From positions 682,001 to 746,000 of the forward strand of contig CAVQYJ010000020.1 in the NCBI GenBank assembly GCA_963718145.1: a DNA stretch of 64,000 nucleotides, in the 5' to 3' direction. How positions within the stretch are numbered: the stretch's first letter is position 1; each line of letters opens with the position of its first letter. Under the pieces are notes generated by a model that saw nothing but the letters and a program-made list of their open reading frames with translations, was not told the DNA's origin and searched no databases. This document shows, in pieces, positions 1 through 9,168 of this stretch. This DNA comes from UBA7672 sp963718145. Lineage in GTDB: Bacteria > Pseudomonadota > Alphaproteobacteria > Caulobacterales > Hyphomonadaceae. The translations under genes were made by a program, and so were the position numbers.

Positions 1-2
1 CG

Positions 3-113
3 ATTGCGCGTGCTGAAGAACGGGCCTATCCCCGCCTCATGACCGCGACCGTCCGGCTTGTCCGACTTCAGAAGCGAGCTCTCATCGAGCTTGCGCCGGT
101 GCGTCGCGTCTAG
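3..113 (+). CDS. Possible 3' end of a gene cut by the window edge
   Basis: One frame is open from the left edge to a TAG at 111-113 and would encode about 36 residues rich in Arg and Leu. It may be the C-terminus of a gene starting outside the window. No family can be recognised in so short a piece, and chance openness is possible in GC-rich DNA. Confidence 0.25.
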   Translation: MARAEERAYPRLMTATVRLVRLQKRALIELAPVRRV

Positions 114-212
114 AGCGACAAGGCCGGCGGCGGAAAGCCGGCGGCCCTCGTCCCCCCGCCTCTCCGTCTCGATCTGAAGACGAGGCGGGCCCGAGAGGAC
201 GAGAGAGTGCAG

Positions 213-1160
213 ATGACCACCGCCGCCATTCCCACCGAATCCGAAAGCCGAAACCGGCTGATCGGCGTATGCCTCGCCGCCGGCGGGGCGGGCCTCTTCT
301 CCCTCAAGGGCGTGGTGATCAAGCTTGCCTTCGCCGAGGGCATCGGCGTGCCGCAGCTGCTGACGCTGCGCATGGCCATGTCGCTGCCTGTCTATCTCGC
401 CATCGGCGTCTTCGCCTACATGCGCGCGAAGCAGAAGCCGTCGGCGAAGCTTTTCGCGATCGCCGCGGGCCTTGGCATCATGAGCTACTGCCTGTCCTCG
501 TGGATGAACTTCGAGGGCCTGAAATACATCTCTGCCCAGCTCGAACGCCTGATCCTCTACATCTACCCGACACTGGTGGCCCTGTTGTCGTTCTTCTTCC
601 TGAAGGAGAAGATCACGCAACGCCACATCCTCGCGCTTGTCCTCGCCTATGCCGGCGTCGCCATCCTGTTCGGCGCCGAGATCGGCCACCAGGGGCCCCA
701 GGCCGTGCTTGGAAGCGCGCTATGTTTTGCCGGCGCGGTGATCTACGCGATCTACGTCACATCCTCGAAAGGCGTCATTTCGCGCATGGGGTCGACTCTG
801 TTCACCGCCTTCGGGATGAGTGCAGCCTCCATCGTCTTCCTCGCCTACAGCGGCGCCGACATGGTGCTGCACGCCCCGCCGCCGGTCAGCGCCAATGGCC
901 TCTGGCTCAGCTTCGTGCTGGCGATGCTGTGCACCGTGATTCCCAGCTTCATGATCGCCGAAGCCATCAGCCGCATCGGCCCCGGTCCGATGAGCGCCAT
1001 CGGCGGCGTTGGCCCCGTGGTCGCGGCCTGGGCCGCGGTCGTCATCCTGCACGAACCCTTCGGCTGGCCCCACATCGCCGCGATGGCGCTGACGATCCTC
1101 GGCGTCTGGCTCCTCGCCAAGCCGCGGATCACGCGAACGGCAGGCGCAAGGACCTGGTGA
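213..1160 (+). CDS. EamA/DMT-family transporter
   Basis: A 315-residue inner-membrane protein of the drug/metabolite transporter superfamily, with about ten hydrophobic segments arranged as two EamA repeats. The C-terminal repeat ends in the usual pattern of Gly-Pro-rich segment, a helix with LHEP, and a last helix ending in LLAKPR. The ATG at 213 is preferred; a GTG two codons upstream (207) is an alternative, both behind a purine-rich GAGGACGAGAGAG stretch. Such proteins export or import small metabolites; the substrate cannot be told from the sequence. The stop codon directly abuts the convergent stop of the amidase gene, with no intergenic space. Confidence 0.85.
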   Translation: MTTAAIPTESESRNRLIGVCLAAGGAGLFSLKGVVIKLAFAEGIGVPQLLTLRMAMSLPVYLAIGVFAYMRAKQKPSAKLFAIAAGLGIMSYCLSSWMNFEGLKYISAQLERLILYIYPTLVALLSFFFLKEKITQRHILALVLAYAGVAILFGAEIGHQGPQAVLGSALCFAGAVIYAIYVTSSKGVISRMGSTLFTAFGMSAASIVFLAYSGADMVLHAPPPVSANGLWLSFVLAMLCTVIPSFMIAEAISRIGPGPMSAIGGVGPVVAAWAAVVILHEPFGWPHIAAMALTILGVWLLAKPRITRTAGARTW

Positions 1161-2534
1161 TCAGGCCGCCAGCGCCGGCGTCACGATCTCATGCCCGACC
1201 ATCCCCGCAAACGCGATGGTGGTGAGGTCTTCGAGGAACGGCCCGATCGCCTGGCACGCCAGCGGCAGGCCCGCCCGGTTGACCCCCAGCGGAATCGCGG
1301 TCGAGGGCAGGTTGGCCACGGTCGCGATTCCCGCCCAGCCGAGCTGCGCGCCAAAATTGCCCGGCTCGCCATCCATGATCAGCGAGCGCTTGCGCCAGTC
1401 CGCCTCGTCCGTGTGGGGGAAGGCGGGCGTGCCGAACGCCGGGCAGAGCACGATGTCGAAATGCCGGAAGAAGTCGGACCATTGCCGCCGCAGCCGGTGC
1501 TGCGCGTCCAGATGGTCCATCCAGTCATGCGCCGAGATCGGCGGTCGCGACGGATTGGCCGAGCGCCGCGTCGTGATCGTGTGCAGCATGGCCTGGTAGG
1601 TCTTCCACGACGAGGCGATGTCCGGCAGCAGGCTCGACTGCCGCGCCACGCTCGCCCCTTCCTTGGTGAGGTGATCAGCGAGGTCCTCGATCGCGCCATG
1701 GATGTCCGAATCCGCGCCCGCCGCCGGATGCTGGTCCAGCACGAAAACCCGGAAGCTCTTGAGGCTGCCATGCCGGGGCAGGGGCAGCACCAGCTTGTTG
1801 GCCGGCGCCTCCGCATCGGGCCCGGCCACCACTTGCAGCGCGGTTGCGAGGTCGGCCGCCGAGCGCGCAATCGGTCCGATCACGCTCAGCATCGGCGCCG
1901 CCGCCACCAGCCCGCCATAGGCATGTCCCCCCATCGGAATCACGCCATAGCTCGTCTTGTGTCCATAGACGCCGCAGAACGCCGCCGGCACGCGCACCGA
2001 GCCGCCGATGTCCGATCCCAGCTCCAGCGCCGAGAACCCCATCGCGATCGCCGCTGCCGACCCGCCCGACGATCCGCCTGCCGACCGTGTCACATCATGC
2101 GGATTGTTCGTCCGGCCATAGATCGGGTTCGCCGACTGCCAGTCCGCCAGCGCCGGCGGCACGTTGGTCTTGCCAAGGATCACCGCACCCGCAGTCTTCA
2201 GACGCTGCACCGTCAGCGCGTCCTCGCGTGCGCGATGCTCGACATGTTCGGTGAAGCCCCATGTCGTGGGATGCCCGCGCAGGTCGAAGCTTTCCTTCAC
2301 CGTCATCGGTATGCCGAGCAGGGGCCTGGTTTCGCCGCGTGCGATGGCGGCGTCGGCGTTGCGCGCATCCGCCCGGGCGCGTTCGAAATCGCGCACCACA
2401 ACAGCGTTGATCCTGGAATCGAGCGCCTCGATCCGTGCGATCTGCGCGTCGCACAGCTCCAGCGCGCTGAAGCTCTTCTTCTTGAGGCCCGCGGCGAGGC
2501 CCGCTGCAGTCGTCCGCGCAAGGTCGAGGCTCAT
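1161..2534 (-). CDS. Amidase signature family hydrolase
   Basis: A 457-residue protein of the amidase signature family (relatives: GatA, acetamidase). The Ser-cisSer-Lys triad is visible: Lys near residue 80 in PMTVKES, cis-Ser near 155 in the GGSSGGS motif, nucleophile Ser near 179 in DIGGSVR. It should hydrolyse a C-N amide bond, probably in the cytoplasm as there is no signal peptide. It is unlikely to be the tRNA amidotransferase subunit, because no gatC or gatB lies nearby and the C-terminal half is diverged. ATG at 2534 is chosen over a GTG at 2543. Substrate unknown. Confidence 0.85.
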   Translation of the reverse strand: MSLDLARTTAAGLAAGLKKKSFSALELCDAQIARIEALDSRINAVVVRDFERARADARNADAAIARGETRPLLGIPMTVKESFDLRGHPTTWGFTEHVEHRAREDALTVQRLKTAGAVILGKTNVPPALADWQSANPIYGRTNNPHDVTRSAGGSSGGSAAAIAMGFSALELGSDIGGSVRVPAAFCGVYGHKTSYGVIPMGGHAYGGLVAAAPMLSVIGPIARSAADLATALQVVAGPDAEAPANKLVLPLPRHGSLKSFRVFVLDQHPAAGADSDIHGAIEDLADHLTKEGASVARQSSLLPDIASSWKTYQAMLHTITTRRSANPSRPPISAHDWMDHLDAQHRLRRQWSDFFRHFDIVLCPAFGTPAFPHTDEADWRKRSLIMDGEPGNFGAQLGWAGIATVANLPSTAIPLGVNRAGLPLACQAIGPFLEDLTTIAFAGMVGHEIVTPALAA

Positions 2535-2768
2535 GGGGCTCACATTAGCGCCGGTAGCCCTGCGAGTCTCGGTCCCTCAAGTGATCTTGCCGTCCGCAAT
2601 CCTTGCCGGAAAAGTGATCCTCGCCGGGGGCTTGCCGCAGCGTCGAGTCGGACGCATCCTCTATCGCTGATAGGCGCCAGAGCCCGCTTGCGAGCAGGGC
2701 ATGAGAGCGTCGTCGCAGGGTTGCGGTTCAGGCGATCCGCTCGGTGGGACCATAGGGAGAGACATGGA

Positions 2769-3944
2769 ATGACCACAACAACCTCGTTGAGGGGCGCCGC
2801 CGCGATTGCGGTGCTCTCCGCCATCGCCGCGCCTGCTTTCGCGCAGGGCGCTGCGCCGGCCGCCTCGACGCTGCTCGGCGTCAACTGCAACGCGCCGCCA
2901 GCCTATCACTGCCCAGACACGGCCTGCGAAAGCCCCGTCGTCACCCAGCCGGGCAACACGGTCGAGATGAAGACGCGCCGCACCTACTTCCTCGACTGCC
3001 CAGCAGGCTACAGGCCAGGCGATAAGGTCAACGTGGTGCTGTCGCTGCACGGCGGCGGCTCCTACGCCAACTGGCAGCGCAACTATGCGCCCTTCTTCGA
3101 CCAGAAGGACAAGTACAAGCTCGTCATCATCACGCCCGGCTCGCCCACCCGCACCTGGAGCGCGGCGGACGACGAATACCTGCACAACATCGTCGACTCG
3201 GTCGTCGGCACGGTCGGCAAGCCGAATGTCGACCGCTTCATTCTGGCCGGCCACAGCCAGGGCGGCATGACGTCCAACCGCATCATCTGCACCGACTATT
3301 TCAAGGACAAGGTCGACGTGCGCATCTCGCTCTCGGGCGGACGCATCGGCCCGACCACGTCCGCCGGCCGCGGCTTTGGCGGCGGCGGGCAGCCGGTCTA
3401 CCAGCAGGTCCCCGGCGCGCCTGCGCCAGCAGCTCCGGCACGCCCGGCGGGCGCAGCCGCTGCAGCCGCACCCGCAGGCCCCGCTGGCGGCGCATGCGAC
3501 TACTCCTTCATCTTCACCAACGGAGAATATGAGACCGTCCCCGGCGAAACCTCGCCGCTGGCCGAAAAGTTCGGATGCCAGCCCCGCCGCAAGGAAGAAG
3601 ACGTCGTCGATCCCAAGGCCGGCTATGTCTGGGACGCCACGCGCCAGGACCCGGGCACCGATGGCTGGGGCCACTATCCCCGCTCAGGGCGCGCTGCGGT
3701 CTATGTCTATCCAGGCTGCAAGGACGGCCGCGTCGTCGCCGACGTGGTGCGCCTGCAGAAAGGCCACACCGAAGGCCTCGAGCCCAACGTCACCGAAAAG
3801 CTGATCTCGCTCGCCGTCTCGGCCAAGGGCGGCAAGATCAGGACCGGCGCATGGACGCCGCCGCCTCCGCCGCCCGCGCCGGCGGGATTTGGCGGACCGC
3901 CTGCGGCGGCCCCGGCCGCAGCGCCTGCGGCGCCGCGGAACTGA
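2769..3944 (+). CDS. Exported alpha/beta-hydrolase, PHB depolymerase/esterase-like
   Basis: A 391-residue secreted serine hydrolase. Residues 1-25 are a Sec signal peptide ending AFAQ. The fold follows: an HGGG oxyanion-type loop near residue 98, nucleophile Ser near 163 in GHSQGG, and a late candidate His in KGHTEG near residue 330. The layout resembles LpqC/poly(3-hydroxybutyrate)-depolymerase-type esterases. Two Pro/Ala-rich low-complexity stretches (about residues 205-240 and the last 35) are linkers or wall-spanning tails. The frame is open far upstream, but the signal peptide fixes the start at 2769, behind GGGAGAGACATGG. Acts in periplasm or outside; substrate not known. Confidence 0.8.
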   Translation: MTTTTSLRGAAAIAVLSAIAAPAFAQGAAPAASTLLGVNCNAPPAYHCPDTACESPVVTQPGNTVEMKTRRTYFLDCPAGYRPGDKVNVVLSLHGGGSYANWQRNYAPFFDQKDKYKLVIITPGSPTRTWSAADDEYLHNIVDSVVGTVGKPNVDRFILAGHSQGGMTSNRIICTDYFKDKVDVRISLSGGRIGPTTSAGRGFGGGGQPVYQQVPGAPAPAAPARPAGAAAAAAPAGPAGGACDYSFIFTNGEYETVPGETSPLAEKFGCQPRRKEEDVVDPKAGYVWDATRQDPGTDGWGHYPRSGRAAVYVYPGCKDGRVVADVVRLQKGHTEGLEPNVTEKLISLAVSAKGGKIRTGAWTPPPPPPAPAGFGGPPAAAPAAAPAAPRN

Positions 3945-4047
3945 GACATCAGGACGGGCGCGCTCCGGCGGCAGGGCAACCTGCCGCCGGTTGCGTTTTC
4001 ATTCCGAGTCGCTACCTCGCTCCGGTACAAGTCGAGGGAGTTAGCCG

Positions 4048-4434
4048 ATGCCGAAAATCCGTCCGGGCCTCGCTGCCGCCGTGCTGCTCACGGCTTGTGC
4101 GCCGGCCTCGCCGCTGGCCAGCGACCTCGACCTCATGGGCATGGACCCGTTCTGGGCGATCCAGATCAACACCGCGACAAAGACGTCGAAGCTCAGCCTG
4201 CAGGGCGCCGGCGACATGGCTGCCACCTATCCGGTCCAGTCCAGGGGCGCCGTCCAGGACTCCATCGTCCTCACCTCGCAATCGCCTGCCGGCGACATCG
4301 TGATGACGCTCGTTCCCTCGGGCAAATGCCAGGACGGCATGTCTGATCGCCAGTATCCCTGGGCCGCCACCGTCACCTTCAAGGGCCAGACCTTCGAGGG
4401 ATGCGCCGGCCCGAAGGAAAGGCCCAAGGCCTAA
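4048..4434 (+). CDS. Small exported protein, COG3650-like
   Basis: A 128-residue protein with a short hydrophobic N-terminus containing LLTACAP, which may be a lipobox or a plain signal peptide. The C-terminal half has the CxDGMSD...YPW..V.F.G....GCA pattern that I recall from the COG3650 family of small envelope proteins. Function unknown. It lies between the esterase gene and the convergent xerC, whose stop begins 2 bases after its own. Confidence 0.7.
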   Translation: MPKIRPGLAAAVLLTACAPASPLASDLDLMGMDPFWAIQINTATKTSKLSLQGAGDMAATYPVQSRGAVQDSIVLTSQSPAGDIVMTLVPSGKCQDGMSDRQYPWAATVTFKGQTFEGCAGPKERPKA

Positions 4435-4435
4435 G

Positions 4436-5368
4436 TCACGCCCGCGGATGCGCCTCAGCGTGCACTTTCATCAGCCGCGCTGCATCGACGCCGGTGTAGA
4501 TCTGCGTCGTCGACAGGCTGGCGTGTCCGAGCAGCGCCTGGATCGAGCGCAGGTCGCCGCCATTGGCCAGCAGGTGCGTCGCGAACGAATGGCGCAAGGC
4601 ATGCGGCGTCGCCGTCTCCGGCAGGCCAAGCCGGTGGCGCAGCGACTCCATCAGCCGCTGCACCATGCGCGGGTTCAGCGGACCGCCTTTCAGCCCACGG
4701 AAAATCTGCTCGTCCGGCGCGGACGGATAGGGGCACATCTTCACATACTCATTCACCGCATCGCGCACCGGCTTGATCAGCGGCACGAGGCGCACCTTGC
4801 GGCCCTTGCCCATCACGCGCAGGGATTCCGGCGCGGGCACGTCGCGCCCCGTCAGCCCCAACGCCTCAGACAGGCGAAGCCCCGCGCCGTAGAGCAGCGA
4901 CAGGATCGCAGCATCCCGGGCCAGCGCCCATTCCGGCGTCTCCAGCACGGGATCGCCGTCGCCGGCCATTTCGATGGTCTTCGGCGCGATCGACTCGGGC
5001 AGCGGACGCGGCAGGCGGTGCGGCCGCCGCGGCGTCTCGAACATCATCGCCTTCGCGTTGGGAGAATCCAGCCGCCGGTCGAGAAACTTGAAGAACGCCC
5101 TCAGGCTCGATGCCGCCCGCGCCCGCGAGGAGGCCGCCAGACTGTCCTCGCTGCGCCGCTTGGCCAGCCACGCGATCACGTCATGGCGCGACAGCCGCGC
5201 CAGGTCCGGCACATGCGGCTCCTGCCCCAGATGCCCGACCAGGAATTCGATGAAGTTTCCGACGTCGCGCTGGTAGGCCTCGATGGTCTTTTCCGATGCG
5301 CGGCGCTCGGTCCTCAGCCAGACCGTGAACTCCTGCAGCGCTTCCCGGGCCGAATGCGGCTTGCTCAT
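4436..5368 (-). CDS. xerC: Tyrosine recombinase XerC
   Basis: About 310 residues, the usual XerC/XerD size. The N-terminal SAM-like core-binding domain covers residues 5-100. The catalytic domain shows the first Arg in GAGLRLSEAL, the HxxR box in HALRHSFATHLL, LLGHASLSTTQIY and the nucleophile Tyr. With XerD it resolves chromosome dimers at dif under FtsK control. ATG at 5368 is used; an in-frame ATG at 5380 is possible. XerC rather than XerD is judged from similarity and from proximity to priA, a pairing I recall from other alphaproteobacteria. Confidence 0.88.
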   Translation of the reverse strand: MSKPHSAREALQEFTVWLRTERRASEKTIEAYQRDVGNFIEFLVGHLGQEPHVPDLARLSRHDVIAWLAKRRSEDSLAASSRARAASSLRAFFKFLDRRLDSPNAKAMMFETPRRPHRLPRPLPESIAPKTIEMAGDGDPVLETPEWALARDAAILSLLYGAGLRLSEALGLTGRDVPAPESLRVMGKGRKVRLVPLIKPVRDAVNEYVKMCPYPSAPDEQIFRGLKGGPLNPRMVQRLMESLRHRLGLPETATPHALRHSFATHLLANGGDLRSIQALLGHASLSTTQIYTGVDAARLMKVHAEAHPRA

Positions 5369-5609
5369 CGCACGCAGCATCCTCGCGTGGGATTAAGGGG
5401 ATGTTTCCTCAAGCCCGCCTTCAGCCGTCCACAGGTCTGCCGGCCTTGCCGGCGCAGGGCGCCAAACGACTGCGAAACGGCCGCGATCACCAGAGTTTGA
5501 CCCGGCGCCAAAAAACATTCACAAACTTTGCCCTCTACGACCTCGTACAGACGGAACGATCCGCGCGGAAGTCGGTTACTCTCTTGCCCATCCTGCGGGA
5601 GGCGTGTGC

Positions 5610-6098
5610 ATGGCCGTCAAGATCAGCAATCTCACTTCCAGCCAGCGATGGGCCATCGGCGCCATCGGCCTTGCCTTGCTGTTCGCCTGCTCGCCGCAGC
5701 CGCCCGAACAGACAGCCCAGCCGCAGGCCTCGTCCACTACGGTCAGCGAGGACCTCGCCAATCTCGCATCGACGCCCGCATTCCAGGTATCCGAGCCCGA
5801 ACCTGGCTATTCTGGCGACTGGGCTTTCGCCGCCGGGGAATGCGCCGAGCCCGCCAAGACCATCAAGCTCGCGCGCACCATCGTCGATATGACACCCGGC
5901 GAGCGAAGCTGCGCCATCAAGTCGATGACCGAGGAACACCCCACCGGCCGTTCCGCCGTCTACACCCTCAAGGCCGCGTGCATCACCGAAGGCGCTACCA
6001 GCGAAGACACGTTCAAGCTCAAATTCGGCGCGTCCGAGAGTACAATGCAGCTCCAGCTCAACGACGCCAAACCGGTGAAACTCGTCCGCTGCCCGTAG
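5610..6098 (+). CDS. Hypothetical lipoprotein
   Basis: A 162-residue protein with a lipoprotein signal: TM-like segment at residues 14-26 ending in LLFACS, so Cys about 27 would be lipidated. The rest is hydrophilic with three further Cys and no recognised domain. The ATG at 5610 follows GCGGGAGGCG; a GTG at 5604 is also in frame. Function unknown. Confidence 0.7.
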   Translation: MAVKISNLTSSQRWAIGAIGLALLFACSPQPPEQTAQPQASSTTVSEDLANLASTPAFQVSEPEPGYSGDWAFAAGECAEPAKTIKLARTIVDMTPGERSCAIKSMTEEHPTGRSAVYTLKAACITEGATSEDTFKLKFGASESTMQLQLNDAKPVKLVRCP

Positions 6099-6862
6099 AG
6101 GCCATCCCGCCGAGATAGGCGCCGTTTACCTGACGAACCTCACAACGAATCGTCCTCGGCCCTGAGCAGGGGACCTTCTGGCCGCGAGGGGGTCTCGAAT
6201 GGCTGCAAGCGGCGCCTGGAAAGATCCTCGCATCTCGCCGACGGCGCGCACGCCCTCATGGTTCGACGTCCTCTCCACGAGCAACCGCCGCCTCACCAAA
6301 GCTTGCACACCCAGCGGCCGGAATCGCGTGCACTCCCGCGGGATTACCCCCGAGTCTGGCAGCCTCTGCGCGGCGGGACTCCCTGCAATTGCTGCACAAC
6401 CTTCATGCCGGCGCTGTTGGGGAGGATTTATTTTGCCCGCCAAGTCCTCCCGCGGCCTTATATTTGTCCTGCCGCTCCCCGCAGGCAATCGTGTGGATCA
6501 CCCGCGTGATCGGGCGCGGATGCCTTTCGGCCTGGCGGGAGGAGGGCGAGGAGTAGAGTTCCGACATGATGCGGCTCACCGGGTCGGTGGTGTTGGTGTT
6601 GGTGTTGGTGGTGTTGGTTGGTGTTGGTGTTGGTGGAGATTCCGCCGGCGAGGTCCGTCGCTGCCGCAGCGAGGGCCGGTCGGCCGAACGGATTTCGCAG
6701 AAGGCGGCTTCGTGACCCCACGTATTCCGTGCGCGCCAGAAAACGCAGGCCGCAAGACGTGAGTAGAGTGCAGCATTCCCCATGCCTCGCGGCAGTGGGG
6801 CTGGTGGTGTTTGACGGGCATGGAAGGTTGAAGAACAGAGCCGGAACGTACATGCTCCAGCC
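6099..6862. other. Gene-poor gap between lipoprotein gene and priA
   Basis: About 760 bases with no convincing gene. Open frames on both strands here are low-complexity, lack recognisable families and cross the GGTGTT repeat. A promoter for priA probably lies in the last 100 bases, but no clear -35/-10 pair stands out. Confidence 0.5.
6585..6636. repeat. (GGTGTT)n imperfect microsatellite
   Basis: About 52 bases of tandem GGTGTT/GGT units, very G/T-skewed on the plus strand and unlike the flanks. It lies in the gene-free gap upstream of priA. Such runs are prone to slippage. Confidence 0.8.
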
Positions 6863-9034
6863 ATGCCGTCTCAACCCCGAATCGTCTCGGTGCTGCTGCC
6901 GCAGCCCTTGCCGGAGCCTTTCGACTACGAACTGCCCGAGGGCCTGACGGCGCCCGTCGGCTCGTTCGTCGTCGTGCCGCTGGGCCCGCGCGAAATGATC
7001 GGCGTCGTCTGGGGCGAGCGCAGCATGCCGTCGAACAGGAAGCTCAAGGCCGTCCAGGAAGTCATCGACATCGCGCCGCCGCTGCCGGCGGCGATGCGCA
7101 CCTTCATCGAGCGCGCCGCGAAATATGTCTGCGCCCCAACCGGCAACCTCCTGGCCATGTCGATGCGCTCACGCGAAGCCCTCGAGGAACCGCCGGTCGC
7201 AAGGCTGGTGGTCCGCTCCGGCGAGACGCCCGAAAAGATGACGCCCGCCCGCGAGAAAGTCCTCGCCGAAGCCGGCGCGCCCATGTCCTCGGCGGACCTT
7301 GCCCGCGCCGCCGGTGTCTCCTCAGGCGTCGTCAAGGCAATGCTCGACGCCGGCGCCCTGATGCATGTCGAGCGCTCGCTCGATCCGCCCTTCGACATTC
7401 CCGATCCCGGCCGTCCCTCGCGCAATCTCACCGACGAACAGCTCGAAGCCGCCGCCGTGCTGCGCGACCATGTCGGCGCCCGCGGCTACAAGGCGGCCCT
7501 GCTCGACGGCATCACCGGCTCAGGCAAGACCGAAGTCTATTTCGAAGCCATCGCCGAAGCCCTGCGCGATGATCCCGACGCCCAGATCCTCGTCCTCCTG
7601 CCCGAAATCGCGCTCACGCAAGCCGTCACCTCGCGCTTCGAGGAACGCTTCGGCGTCATCCCCGCCGAATGGCATTCCGCAGCCGGGCCGAAAGCCCGCC
7701 GCCGCGTCTGGCGCGAGGTTGCCGCAGGCCGCGCGCGCATCGTTGTCGGCGCACGCTCTGCGCTCTTCCTGCCTTACCGCAAGCTCCGCCTCATCGTCGT
7801 CGACGAGGAACACGACGCCTCCTACAAGCAGGAGGAAGGCGTCATCTACCACGCCCGCGACCTCGCCGTGATGCGCGCCCATATCGAGAAATGCGCCATC
7901 ATCCTCGCCTCCGCCACACCCTCGCTCGAAACCCTCGCCAACGCGCACTCCGGCAAATACACCCACCTGCGCCTCAGCGCCCGCCCCGGCGTCTCCCGTC
8001 TGCCCGACATCGCGCTCGCCGACCTGCGCCTCGCCCCGCCCGAAACCAACCGCTGGATCGGCTCGCAGCTCGCAACCGCCATCGAGGAAACCCTCGCCGC
8101 GAAGGAACAGGCGCTGCTCTTCCTCAATCGACGCGGCTACGCGCCGCTCGTCCTCTGCCGTGCCTGCGGAGAGAGGCTGAAAGCGCCTGACTCGGATTCC
8201 TGGCTCACCGAGCACCGCTATTCCGGCCGCCTGATCTGCCATCTCACCGGCTTCACGATGGACAAGCCGCTGGCCTGTCCGCACTGCGGCGCCAAGGGCT
8301 CGCTCACCGGCGTCGGCCCGGGCGTCGAGCGGCTCGCGGAGGAAGTCCACACCCGCTTCAGGGGCGCCCGCGTCGAAGTCCTGTCCTCCGACACGGTCAC
8401 CTCGCCAGAATATTTGCGCGAACTGATCGCCCGCATGGAGGGCGGGGCGATCGACATCCTCATCGGCACCCAGATTGTCGCCAAGGGTCACAACTTCCCG
8501 GCGCTGACGCTAGTCGGCGTGGTTGACGCGGATGCTGGCCTCCGCGGCGGCGACCTCCGCGCCGGCGAACGCACCTTCCAGCTCCTGCTCCAGGTCGCAG
8601 GCAGGGCGGGCCGCGCCGACAAGCCCGGTCGCGCCATCATTCAGACTTACGCTCCGGAAAGCCCCGCCATCGCGCTTCTCGCCGCCGGCGACCGCGACGC
8701 CTTCAACGCCTACGAGATGGAGCAGCGCAGATCGGTCGGCTTCCCGCCCTTCGGCCGTCTCGGCGCCGTGATCCTCGCTGCGGGCTCCTCGGAAGAAGCC
8801 AATGAATGGGCCGCCGCCTTCAGCCGCGCCCAGCCCAACGCCACAGGCGTCGAAGTCTGGGGCCCGGCGCCGGCGCCCATCGCCATCCTCCGCGGCCGCC
8901 ATCGCCGCCGTTTCCTCATCCGCTCCGACCGCAATGTCGATCTCTCGGCTTTCCTCTCGGCCTGGAAAGAGCGCGTGAAACTTCCCACCAGCGTGCGGGC
9001 GACACTGGATGTGGAGCCCTACAGCTTCATGTAG
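6863..9034 (+). CDS. priA: Primosomal protein N' (PriA helicase) with degenerate zinc site
   Basis: A 723-residue superfamily 2 helicase that restarts stalled replication forks. N-terminal DNA-binding region: residues 1-190. Walker A GSGKT lies near residue 220 and the DEEH box near 316, followed by the QEEGVIYHARDLAV motif. The cysteine-rich insert near residues 432-485 normally has four CxxC pairs holding two zincs. Here CRAC and CPHC are intact, the second pair is replaced (APDSDS), and the third is CHLTG with only its first Cys, so three of eight ligands are missing. The C-terminal helicase lobe is complete. The whole gene is open, so the loss is not a frameshift. Confidence 0.93.
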   Translation: MPSQPRIVSVLLPQPLPEPFDYELPEGLTAPVGSFVVVPLGPREMIGVVWGERSMPSNRKLKAVQEVIDIAPPLPAAMRTFIERAAKYVCAPTGNLLAMSMRSREALEEPPVARLVVRSGETPEKMTPAREKVLAEAGAPMSSADLARAAGVSSGVVKAMLDAGALMHVERSLDPPFDIPDPGRPSRNLTDEQLEAAAVLRDHVGARGYKAALLDGITGSGKTEVYFEAIAEALRDDPDAQILVLLPEIALTQAVTSRFEERFGVIPAEWHSAAGPKARRRVWREVAAGRARIVVGARSALFLPYRKLRLIVVDEEHDASYKQEEGVIYHARDLAVMRAHIEKCAIILASATPSLETLANAHSGKYTHLRLSARPGVSRLPDIALADLRLAPPETNRWIGSQLATAIEETLAAKEQALLFLNRRGYAPLVLCRACGERLKAPDSDSWLTEHRYSGRLICHLTGFTMDKPLACPHCGAKGSLTGVGPGVERLAEEVHTRFRGARVEVLSSDTVTSPEYLRELIARMEGGAIDILIGTQIVAKGHNFPALTLVGVVDADAGLRGGDLRAGERTFQLLLQVAGRAGRADKPGRAIIQTYAPESPAIALLAAGDRDAFNAYEMEQRRSVGFPPFGRLGAVILAAGSSEEANEWAAAFSRAQPNATGVEVWGPAPAPIAILRGRHRRRFLIRSDRNVDLSAFLSAWKERVKLPTSVRATLDVEPYSFM

Positions 9035-9077
9035 AAAAAAGAAGGCGCAGGCCATCCGGGGGACAGGGGCCTGCGCC
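9031..9077 (-). terminator. Rho-independent terminator for the minus-strand gene at 9169
   Basis: A 10-bp stem (9044-9053 with 9068-9077, GGCGCAGGCC) with a 14-nt loop. Read on the minus strand it is followed by TTCTTTTTTCTAC, so it should end transcription of the 9169-10075 gene. It overlaps the priA stop codon. Confidence 0.75.
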
Positions 9078-9168
9078 TGCTGAGGTTGGTGGGCGGTCTG
9101 CCGGCTTCTTGGGTCCGGCTTTGAGCTCGGGGGGATTGAGCGACCGCCCTGTTCGGTTCGTGCTGGAC

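Noticed and set aside
1191..2768. Upstream extension of the esterase reading frame
   Set aside because: It runs antisense to the amidase; the signal peptide at 2769 marks the real start.
4436..5368. XerC as an integrase marking a mobile island
   Set aside because: It is a standard chromosomal XerC next to priA, not a phage or island integrase.
6126..6762. Open frames on both strands in the gap before priA
   Set aside because: They include the microsatellite, show no family and lack convincing starts.
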